From: Oreocharis arfaki
Lineage: Eukaryota; Chordata; Aves; Passeriformes; Paramythiidae
Direction of reading: 5' to 3'
NCBI GenBank assembly: GCA_013398015.1
Contig: VZRR01013418.1
Location: forward strand, 489,807-553,806
Length of the DNA: 64,000 nt
The position numbers and the translations under genes are program-made. The notes below the pieces were generated by a model. It did no database searches, was not told where the DNA came from, and was given only the letters and a program-made list of their open reading frames with translations. Below are positions 13,101-23,700 of this stretch, piece after piece. The number at the start of each line of letters is the position of its first letter. Position 1 is the stretch's first letter.

Positions 13101-15530
13101 TATTACATACCTGCTGTAATTTTTCAGAAATGTACTGCATTGTTGCTAGCATCTGTTTTTGATGTAAAAAAATATAAAAAAAAATTTCTATCCTACTCTC
13201 TCCAGTTTGCTTGTCACTGCATTCTTACTCTGAATGGCCTCTTCTAATTACCTTATAAAAGTTCTTGGCAGCTAACTGGGAAATGTTAATCAAGGGTTTC
13301 ATTTAACAAGGAGCTGCAAATTATCCAACTTGTTAAGTTTTCTGATAGCCATCTTTCAAATTTAATTATTGGCACTGGTCTTCACCCACCACTCAAAGAC
13401 AATGATTTGACTATTTTATAAATTGCATTATCAAGGATTCTGCATCACTTTAATAAATAATAATTCTGCTAAATTCTTACAGAACATCACTCTAGTGAGC
13501 TATTAACAGGCTCTTAATAGTTATCATTTCAATACATCTGATAAGTATCATAAGTCTTAATACAGAAAAATTATGCAAAGAGAGAAGAGCCCCATGGGCC
13601 TTGCTGCAGCCATGATTATGATGGTAATATATACAGAAACAGAGAATGCCTTCCCACTCTTCCATCTGTTTAAGCAAGTACCATCTGTAGGACAGCTAAT
13701 AATTATTTTGTGAAATCATCACAGCAGGAAAGTGAGTACATCTCTCCCACAGACTAGAGGCAGATGCTGAAAATGTGGGGCAAGATGGGGTTTAATGTGC
13801 TCCCACATTTTCATTGAATTTCTTCAGCTAGCTTACCCCTTCGACTGCTATGTTGTTTTCAGCATTATTTTGATGTCCTTTGGTGTTACTGCACAGTTAG
13901 TGAGTTATCTAACTTGGATGCTATTAAAGCTTCTAGGACATTGTTCAAACACCGTGTCACCAACATTAGGAAACACCAACCTGATTCCAGTTTACTGATT
14001 AGTCTGAAAACTGACTAAGCATTAACCTTTTGTTCAGTGTTTGGTATGTAGGATGTGATTGTTCAAAGAATCTCTTCCTAAAAAAGAGACTCAATATCCT
14101 TAGAAATTCCCATGACACCAAGTGAGACAACCAGAAACTGGAAAACCTGAAGAATCTACTTCTGACATAGGATGGGCCAGTAATTTATGGAAAATGTGGG
14201 GTATAACGAAGCAGAATTTACATTTTATTGGAGACAAACTACTATTGAACAGTCTCTCTTTCCAACTTTTTTCATTTGTCACTTAATACAGCTGCAATGA
14301 ACTTAATTTCGTTTTCTTTCTTCTTAATGGCTAGCAATATAATTATCCCTCTGAGAAAAGCTTTCAACCAAACCACATAAAAGCACTTCTGCTGCAGCAC
14401 TAGTGTCTATGAACCACTGTTTGAGCGTGTTAATGCTCTGCTGTAGCAATAGATAAGGATAGAAATGTGTGGTCAGAGAGGCCAGAGTTGTTTATAAAGA
14501 CTCTTTCGGGACTAAGAAACAATCTATTCACTAATATAAATCATGAGCTGTTAAAGTGAAAAATAAAATCTCCTTTTCAGGAATGAGGAAATCACCAGAC
14601 ATCAATGGAATTACATTTGGGGCACTTATGTATTATTCAGTAGACAATAGAGAATGTAGTAATTGATTTTGGAGAGGATAAGATTTGTCCAGATGAATCT
14701 TTCAAAGCCAGCTAAAGTCTTTTTCACCCTATTAGTATCCCCAGCAGCTAAGTCACGGCCAGAAAAAAAGCACTAAAATGAAGATAAGTTAAAAAAACCC
14801 TGACTAGGGATTAAGACATTCATAGCAGTACTGGTGCAGTGTTTTTAATGTGTTTATTCCAAAAATCGAACTTTCTTCCTAAGTATTCTGTTTAATCGCA
14901 ATTACCATAGGCATTTCAGACAAATCCAATTTGACTTGACTTTCATGGATGTTTAGAAGATACTTCTGCCCATAGACAGTGTCTGTAGCTTATTTGCTTT
15001 TCTTTAGAAAACGGGGAATTTCCAAAAGAAATCTCAGTGTTTCTTTGCTTCGCTGTAATAAAAAAGCCCAAACAACTTCTCACTAAAAGGCAGTGTTTTT
15101 CTGCAGGGTTTAAGTGAATGGTATTGGATATTAACACTCACTATGCTAGGCAAGTTTATCAGATTCAGTATATTTCTGTCATGATAAACATAATACGAAA
15201 TCCACTGTTTAAAAAAGTATAGGAAAAGAAAAATCTATTAAGAAATTGACACCTAACTCTTTTTCGACATATAAGTAGTGTAGACTAGTACACTCGAACT
15301 ATGGCAAAGAGATTTCTTAATCCATTACTAGATCCTAGAGAAGCACTTCTTTTCTCCGACGATTTCTCTTTTTATTACCAAATATTTGTTTCTCATTCCA
15401 AATATATTTAGTGGACAAGAAATTCTGTCCAGGCATAGAGATACTATGCATAACTGAAACACTCACTTCTCTCAACAGGGAAATACAGACACTGAAGTAG
15501 GGAGTTTACAAAGATGTAAAATAGCCTAAA

Positions 15531-16265
15531 TCACAGAATCATCAAGGTTTGAATAGATCTTCATGATCACCTAATTCAGCCTTCTGCACAGCACTACCAT
15601 AATCAACCCTAAAACATATCCCTAAGTACCACATCCAGATGCCTCTTGGGCACTTCCAGAGACAGTGACTCGTCTACCTCCCAGGGCAATTTATTCCAGC
15701 TCCTAACCACTCTTCCAGTAAAAAAAATTTCCTAGTATCTAATTTGAACCTCCCCTGGTGAAACTTAATGCCATTTCTTCTCATCCTTTCACATGAGACT
15801 CGGCAGAAGAGTCTGAATCCCACCTCAATACGGCCTCCTTTCAGGTAGGAAGCAAGGTAGATATTACAGAGAAGTAGCGATTGCAGAGAGCGACAGGGTT
15901 GCCCTGAGCCTCCTTTTCTCCAGATTAAGCAACCCCCGTTCCCTCAGTCACTCCTCATAGGACATGTTTTTCTAGACCTTTCACTACCTTTGTTGTCCTT
16001 CTCTGGACAAGCCCCAGCACCTCAATGACTTTCCTGTAGTCAGGGGTCCAGAACAGAGCACAGGATTCTTGAATCGCCTTGGCGGGGTCTCACCAGTGCT
16101 GAGTACAGGGGGACAGTCACTGCCCTGGTCCTGCTGGCCGCACTATTGCTGAAACAGGCCAAGTAGCCGCTGGCCTTCTTGGTCACCTGAGCACACTGCT
16201 GGCTCATATCCAGCTGGTTGTACACCAGAACCCTGAATCCCCACTACTTGTCCCTGCTAAGTCTG
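15531..16265 (-). mobile_element. CR1 LINE fragment with remnant of ORF2 C-terminus
   Basis: This is the longest CR1 copy here, about 0.73 kb, with its 3' end at the left. The left end (CACAGAATCATCAAGG) is a decayed CR1 3' terminus, and the body follows the avian CR1 3' region. On the minus strand, 16225-16040 stays open for 61 codons and reads through [19 protein letters not shown] and then [11 protein letters not shown] recognise this as the end of the CR1 ORF2 protein (reverse transcriptase polyprotein, C-terminal part). Downstream the frame is broken by stops and shifts, so the copy is dead. The right boundary is uncertain: weak similarity may continue to about 16310. Confidence 0.92.
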
Positions 16266-17351
16266 ATATGGGTTTTTATCTTCACAGCCTTCTTCCAGGC
16301 CCCAAGTGTCCTTCCAGACTTTGCCAGCAGTCTTGCTTCTCAGAACGCAATTTTGGAAAATGAAGATTTGAGAATTTTTTTCTCTGTGTTTTGTGCCAAA
16401 AAGACCCAGATGTTTATGACACTGTGAACTTTATTCTCTTTAGCTTTGTGAGATGAAAGATTGGCCTTGTGAGGTTAACTCTTTGGCTCGAAGGCCAATT
16501 CTCTTGCCCTGTTTGAAACTACATAACCAATGTGTAGATAAATGTTTTGTACATGAAATGGAAAGTCTTACAGGTTGCATTAGTTGGAACAGAGTGGTAT
16601 GCATTTGACTAAGAACTATTCAATATTTTTTGATGCAACTGCTTCTTGCATTACAGAACAGGTCAGTTTCCCAACAAGACATTGCCTTCCTGGCCTTTTT
16701 CATGCACTATAAAACAGCTTTGTCATAAGAAACTGTTTAATTCTAGGTGATTTTATGCACTATATGAATATTAATCAGTACATAAATTTTTATAACTTGT
16801 TTGCCACTGTTCTTATTACATCCCTTTTCTATTTTAAGCAATGGTGGACAGAAAATATTGATCATGAAACTGGAAGGTCAAATGACAATGTTCTAGAAGA
16901 AAGCAATTTTTTTTTGCTGCTAACATTTTGACAACTATTGTTTCCTGCTTGATGTGTGTTACTGTATGCTCTCTGTACTTGAAGCAAGACAGTATGGTGA
17001 TTTCACTAGTAACAGAAACTATCCCACTGCAAAGGGAGCTATGTTATATAACTATTTCCACATCAAAAAAAAAGAAAATATACCCAACTTATAATTCCAG
17101 AAACACTTGGATAAATTTAGTTATTTATATAACGCAGAAATATCACAATCTGCCATGCAAATAATTTTCAAAAGAATTGTGCTTGTGAACAGTCAATGAG
17201 TCTGTCCGTGATACGCAGTAATAGCTGCAGAGGATTGCTTACTATGAAGTAAGTAGTGCTGTCTTTTGAAAACCATGTATAATAAAAAAAGATTTAGCCT
17301 CAGGCTGGTACTGCACAATCATTATAGCTCTTACATTATACACATACTTTA

Positions 17352-17376
17352 ATTATGCTAATATGGTTAGCATAAT
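17352..17376. repeat. Perfect 10-bp inverted repeat with 5-base loop
   Basis: ATTATGCTAA (17352-17361), spacer TATGG, then TTAGCATAAT (17367-17376), an exact reverse complement. Each arm carries ATGCTAA, close to the POU-family octamer. It could be a paired transcription-factor site or a chance hairpin; there is no T-run or other sign of a terminator. Confidence 0.85.
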
Positions 17377-19341
17377 GGTTCTGTCCATTGAACCCATATA
17401 TTAAATTCAGATGATTGAAGTCATTAACACCATTAAAAAAAAGAACCCAGATAAGACTATGAGATGAATATGAAGAAGCATAAAAGATAATGTTTACTTT
17501 CCCAAATGTTGACCTGCAAACAGTATTTAATTTTTTTTTTTGCTTCTGATGTATAAAAATTGTCTAAGCATTATATATGCATTTAAAAATTTCAAGCTCT
17601 CTTAAAGACATGTGGAAAAAGTCTAAACAATTTTTGTGTGGATTTTCAAATCTTAGCTTAATGTGTGAATGTCCTAAATCAGGGCCTTTTGCAAACCTTT
17701 TCCTTCCTGCTCTCTCAGTTCTCCCTTTGTCTCTCATTATGCTCCAAAAGTACTAGTTTTGCCATAGAGGCAAAACTTTTGAACAGGGAAGAAAAATGAA
17801 CAGATAAACAAGACCACACTGAACATAAACACATAGCACAAATCAATCAATACCGGTCCACCCTCTTGGAAATACTACTTTTTGTTTGTCTTGTTTTTAT
17901 CAGCTTTTCCTAAGTTCTTCACAAGTACACTAATTATGGTAGTGGAACCGTTTGAAATTGGGCATGGAAAGTTAAGATTTTATGTTAGATTTTGAACTGA
18001 AGGGCGATGTGAAGTTACAAGAAAATTATACCTTTTGTTTCATAGCATTTAGAGGACAGAAGTGGTAAGAAAGTCAAAGACAAAAGAAAAAAGAAAACAA
18101 GCCAACAATAATTGCTCCTGACAACCGTAAGTTGGCTGCTGTTAATCGATGCGATTTTTCAGCCCATCTCTAATTGTGATTCAGATGGAATGATCATTTT
18201 TGATCTTTCAAACTAAATAACAAAGTATCCGTAATAATTGGCATTCATTATTAATCATGTTACATTGCCATACAACATTTATGTTTCTGAGAAGCTTGAT
18301 TTTAGAGATTATCTAAGAAATAAAAGTAAGGCTGTGTCAATGGGCAATCATCTAGACATGTAATAGAAATTTGAAGCATCTTGTCACTCCCACTGAGAAA
18401 GGGCTCATGTCTCTGCCTCCTGCTTAGAGTGTCATCAAATATCAGAGATGTTTCCAGCCTATCTTTTTACGCAGGGATGTTCTTTTTAAGGCGGCACCTT
18501 ATGGCATTGTTAAATTCTTTTTATTGTGGCTCTTCACATGTCTAGCGAACTGTTCTGTAAGTACTCACTCCTTTCTTGCATTGGAATCAGCCTTTGGCAT
18601 ATCACTGTTACAAAAGATTTTTAAAAAGAATAAAATTAATTCCAGAAAATAAATGAAATTAAAAATACTATCAAAGAAATAGTGTGTGAGTAAGGACAAG
18701 GTTAAGGTTACTAATAAGTGCTCATGATTAATCTGCTTTTCTACTCTGTTTTTCTCAACATAATTTGTCATAGCAAAGTGATGGATAAAGCAAGAGAAAT
18801 GGCATTCCCTGAGATCTCTGTGATGTTTGCCTCCTTAAACCAACACCCTCTCTGGCCTTTATCTTCTATTTCCCTGTCCTTGAAACAGCCTTGGAATCTC
18901 AGATGGCCCTTGCCAAGATGAACCAGTATGGACCTCCTCCTCCCCCTGGTTGCTTTGTTGGTGGAGCTACAACACCGACTGCGCTTCTTTAGCAGCCAGA
19001 CCTTGAGGAGTAGAGACCAACCTCTTTGCAGTGAGTGTTCAAGTCTCCTGTTGATCAGATTTTAATAATGACCTTCAAAAACTCTTACAGGAGATAAGAG
19101 ACTGAGGTTGTATCAATACTTAAATATTTATACTGTAGTCTGACATACCTTAAAAAACCCTCTCAGCAACAAATATATAATACTTTTAAGACAAAATAGT
19201 TTCAACAAAACCATAGAGGTTACATCTACCCTGGAATTTGTAATAGGAGATGCATGCCCTGCATCCCTTACTTACATTAATAGTCCTCTTGTCTTAACAG
19301 CACGTACAGGAGAAGTATGACATTGTCCAACTTCAAGCTAT

Positions 19342-19426
19342 CAGATCCTCAGCTGGTGTAGATGGTGAAGCTCCATCCAGATCAAGACAGGTCTGTCATA
19401 TCAATTTGCAGCTAGTGAAGATCTGG
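19342..19426. mobile_element. Degraded palindromic MITE-like element
   Basis: The left arm, CAGATCCTCAGCTGGTGTAG (from 19342), is mirrored by a decayed right arm at 19404-19426, GCAGCTAGTGAAGATCTGG. The arms are about 22 bases, with a loop of about 40 bases that starts with GGTGAAGCTCC. The arm sequence matches, from memory, an old palindromic repeat common in turtle, crocodilian and bird DNA, probably a non-autonomous Harbinger-type (Chompy-like) MITE. The family name is from memory; the inverted-repeat structure is visible directly. A splice-acceptor-like TTAACAG sits just upstream at 19294-19300, but I see no gene using it. Confidence 0.6.
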
Positions 19427-20640
19427 AAGGGTAAAACAGCTCAGCAGGACGCAAGCATCAAAGACAAGAGAAAAAAATCTAGGTCACTGAGGTGTGGCAG
19501 CACCAGTCAAGGTTATTTGCATGCTCCCTGATTTCAAAAAACTTTGTGGGATGCAGAAAAACAGAAATAAGGAGACTGGCCACCCTCACACCTTGCAACT
19601 TGTGTATGTGCAATTTGCTGACCCAGGTGTACAAGCCAGCTCTCTCTTTCAGCTTTTCCATGTGAACATGACAAAATAATTCAATTTAGTCTCTTCCTTC
19701 AGCCAACAGGCATCATAGACTGCTGTCTCCTCTGCTTTTCTTCTCTAAAATGCTGATTTGGTAGAGTTCATGTGACACAGCACAACCGAAAGTTACATTT
19801 ATTCTAATACTGTCTCCTTTTGTCCCTCATCATTTACAGTCTGCAGATTTTCATAGATAATACCACACTCATTCAACTCAGGTATTTTTCTCAAGGGAAT
19901 GGTTTTTATCATCTGTGTAATTAGAAGTTAAACAAACTAAAGTCAAAAAATCTGACAAAGACCACAGAGAGAAAAGTAGAAAAAAGCCTATGCAGTTTCA
20001 AGAAATCCAAAAATCAAATATTTCATACCAGTTATGAGGTTTGTTTTCACTTGTTAAATTTTTTCGAGCTCAAGTAAAATTTAAATGAAGAAAATTCTCA
20101 AATTAAGGAAATGAACTGCACATTTTGAGCCTGCTAGATGTTGCTTGGTTTCATCACAGTTGTTCAGCTATATATTGTAAAAGGTAAAATGTTCCAGTGA
20201 ACCTGAATCTTCTAAATGATTTCATGGCATTTTTTTCCAACAGAAGGCAAGAGAAAGATTATATCCTGGTCTAAAATCAAATTCTATTTATTCTTAGTTT
20301 TCTAGACACCGAGGTTACAGACCATGTATCTTTCCACATACACTAGATGTGAAAAAACTGCTTGTGGAAAATGAACAAAGCAAACCTCTCAGGTTCTCTA
20401 TGTACTTGTGTAATTTCACTCTTGAAGCATGTTTTTGTGAGGCTCGTTTGAGCCATGTAATGTTAGAAGGAAAGCGGTGACGGATCAGAGGGTACAGCAA
20501 AAGGGAGGAGGCCGAACCTGAGTGAGAGCAGGCAACCACATGTTCAGACAGAGCTTTGTAAAATGTTAATGTTGCCTATCATGTGCAAGACAGTGACTTG
20601 TACATATATGTTCATATGATCATGTATATAAAATATTTTG

Positions 20641-20789
20641 AAAAGTTTGAGTTGGAAAAGACCTCTAAGATCGAGTCCAGCCATTAACCTCATGCTGCCA
20701 AATCCACCACTAAACCATGGCCCTAAGTATCACATCCACATATATTTTAAATACCACTAAGGTACATAACCTACCCCTCAATATAGGCT
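20641..20789 (-). mobile_element. CR1 LINE, 3' fragment
   Basis: The + strand reads GTTTGAGTTGGAAAAGACC, then TCTAAGATCGAGTCCAGCC and CCACCACTAAACCATGGCCC. This is the reverse complement of the CR1 3' region in the subfamily with the AAGACCTCTAAGATC signature. The extreme 3' octamer (AGAATCAT-type) is missing or mutated at the left. Similarity to the expected continuation fades after about 20750, so the right edge is approximate. It is not coding. Confidence 0.85.
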
Positions 20790-23700
20790 ATTTTAAAATT
20801 GTCCTTAGTGATGTTTGTAATTTATTCTTCCACTTATTTGTCCAAAGTAACACTATGTTCCAACTAAATACTCCTCTGTACTGAGTGGCAGCAGCAAATG
20901 ATTTCTCAGACACTTGATCACGGTGCGCATGCAGAATGTGTTAAAATTAACATTAAGCTTTTCAATTATCACTGCTGAATGCTAAAAGTGGTTAGCAGTT
21001 TAGATATGGTGAAGACAGCTGTTTTAGAAGGTTATTGAAATGAAATATAGCATACTAAAATATTTGAAGCCTTTCATTTATTTACCTCTGTGCAAGGCTC
21101 CTTCAAGACCCACAATGTTTGAGAAAGTTGTCTTCTGTTCCAGATGCTGCTTCAATATAAGTGGACGCCTATGTCAATTTACTTTATAACCAGTAGATGA
21201 CAACTTTAGAAGAGAGAAATATTTTACAATCTAGTCTTTTGACGGTTTGGTGATGGGGGGGCTGGGGGTGGTGATGTTTGTACTTCTGAAACCTGCACTT
21301 ACCTTCCTACTGCAAACAAGGTGCAAGTAATCTGCTTTGATAAATGCACATCTTCATTACAAACATGACTGACCTTTCTGTATATGTCAGTGACAATAAG
21401 CAGACTTGTTTTGCAACAAGCCTGTGAGAGCGAAAGCAACTTAAAGACACCCTTGCAAAGACTAAGATAAGCTTTTAATGGGAGAAGATCGTAAGTTGAA
21501 TTTCAGTGTGTAATCAATAACTTGGAATTCATTCTGAAGATTAGAAAAATTTAACAATATTGTAAATTTCAGGCTACAGACAGCCTCCATAGAAGTATTG
21601 CAGTTTATTCCATTGACAGCAATCCCGAGTCATGTCCTCTGAATTTTAATGCAGCTCAGGTTCTGGAAACAGGATCTGCAGCAGTAATTTATTAAACAGG
21701 CTGTGTTTGGGTTGATAAGTTTATAATTTGCCTGTAAGCAATCACAGCTATATGTGGGACCATTCAATTTTTCAACTAAGTCAGGCTACATGAGGAAAGC
21801 AGTTGTTTCAAAAGGCAAACTGACAGGGAGTGGATGAGAACAAATAAAACCTCCATCATAGTTTTTCAGTTTTGTAGAACCCCCCTTCACACTTAGGCTG
21901 CAGAAGGTCAGCAGGAACCCACAGCCATACTTCTTGCTGGCTTTTGACTCTTTCTACTCTTAACCCTTTAGTTCCCACTGCTGCTCAATCAGATTGGAAC
22001 TCCTTAGAAAGCTGAAAGCAATCCCAACAAGTACTTTCCTCTTCTATTACATAATTTTCTCAGGAATAAAAAACTTACTTTTAATTTTCTGGCCAGAACC
22101 CCATGGCCCAAACCCCCACCATGGATGCCAGATCATACAGAGCTCAAGTCCTAATTTTTAGTACCAAATCAAAGACAATTCTGTTCTTTCATATCCTTTA
22201 AAGTTCTGATATTTCCCGACTTTTACTCCCCATGCAGCTCAGCTCTTGGCATAAATGAAAATTCCACTTTAAAGAGCATAGAATTGGCAGACTGGCATGT
22301 AGATGAAGTTACAGATCTCAAGGACACTTTCAAGTTGTGAGAGGTGAATGAACACCCAGTAGATTATGAGTCAGTAAATGTCAGAATAATCATATTAGGA
22401 TACTCCTATGGCTTACTTGACCTTTTTTTTCTTCTTTTTTTTTTTAGGTAAAAACCTTCAACTTCCCTTGCACTTGTTTTCTTCCCCTTACTCAGAAATT
22501 AAAAACACGTTCTTAAAGCCAAGAAAGCAATTGGAAACTGTTCGTTCTGTTAATATTTTATACCTTGATAGTGGAATGAGTGCCAAAAAAAGATTGCATT
22601 TTCAAATGACAATATATGTACTTCAATATATTTATAATTAACTCTTGTAGAGCTCTTTAAAAATAGAGAACAAAAAATAACGGTTTTGTGTAGGGAGGGA
22701 TAGACAAGAAATACCTGTTCTTTTCTGAAATGCTTTTTTTCTCTGACAGTAATGCACAATAGCAAAACAAACATATCTTCAGAAAATTTTGTCTCAGGGA
22801 TACTGAGCATTTTGACTCAGACCATTTCTGACATAAGTGAGTTATTCTTTTCTTTTTGGCAAAGAGATGGACTAACAACAGTCTTTAGTTCGGTGAGGCT
22901 GTTGTGAGATGATTGTTCATGTTCTTTGCCTCCCTACTAGCCCCACAGCCAGGCTTGAAAACGTCTGCAGAGATGAAATTATTCATTCATCAGCAGCTAT
23001 CCCAAAATCAGAAGACTTCACGTGCATTCTTCAGCACATCTGAGGGTTTCTTCTGCGATCCTAGAGCCAACTGACCTGCAAATTCCCCGGCCATATTTTG
23101 CGGCAGATTTTGAATGCATCCTGTGGCATCACAAAAGTTAATGTGGAATGGCAAGAGAACAAGTCCTTGGGATTAGATTACTGCACCCATGGGCTGCAGT
23201 CTACCCCTAGTTCCTGCTGACTTCCTACCAGTTTCCCTAGGCAGCTAACACGAAGTGCAATTCATTTTGTCTGTGTGTAGAAGATGACTACATAAATTTC
23301 AGGAAATCCTTCTTGTTACTCAGATGTCCACTTTTAACATAGAAATAGCTTCTGCCTTCTAGGAGGCTGTGTAGAACAGGTACATCCTATTTAAGATTCC
23401 TAGTAAGGAGCCATGATATGAGAAGATGCAGCACGTCAGTTCCCGTGTCAGTTCCCAGCAAGATGCTGGCCTGACACTGGTAATAAGAAAAAGTTACCAA
23501 ACATACTGATCTGCCCAAGAACCCACCAGGATGACACTCAGCAATAACTAAGACCCTATGCCCTTTTTCAATACAGATCTTCATTACTGACAGCCCTCTG
23601 TGTGATACCTACAGTCCTCCTCCTCTTTGGGGTGTCCTCATGAAACCCATGGTGTGCCTGATATAACAAAGAAGCAGAAAAAATGCCATTGAATCATTAA

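Larger units (their letters stand above)
2255..15530. other. Long unique non-coding segment, no gene seen
   Basis: About 13 kb of A+T-rich sequence with no supported gene or RNA gene. Open frames reach at most about 97 codons and look like chance. Small local features are listed separately: tandem duplications at 4533-4577, 4818-4850 and 10061-10116, and a CT microsatellite at 6577-6600. Parts near 6945-7035 and 13200-13460 have the mixed composition and core motifs often seen in conserved non-coding elements. I cannot test conservation here. Confidence 0.65.
16266..20640. other. Unique non-coding segment, no gene seen
   Basis: No supported gene. It contains a perfect 10-bp inverted repeat at 17352-17376, a MITE-like palindrome at 19342-19426, and a block at 18121-18300 dense in homeodomain core sites. 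A 59-codon open stretch (18813-18992) contains five prolines in a row late in the frame, but it has no family match and no convincing splice sites, so I do not call it. Confidence 0.6.

Noticed and set aside
18813..18992. Open stretch containing MALAKMNQYG and a proline run, considered as an exon
   Set aside because: Only 59 codons, no convincing acceptor or donor, no homolog recognised.
21254..21270. G-rich stretch considered as a G-quadruplex
   Set aside because: It has only two G runs (7 and 5) and then GG; a three-layer quadruplex lacks a clear fourth run.
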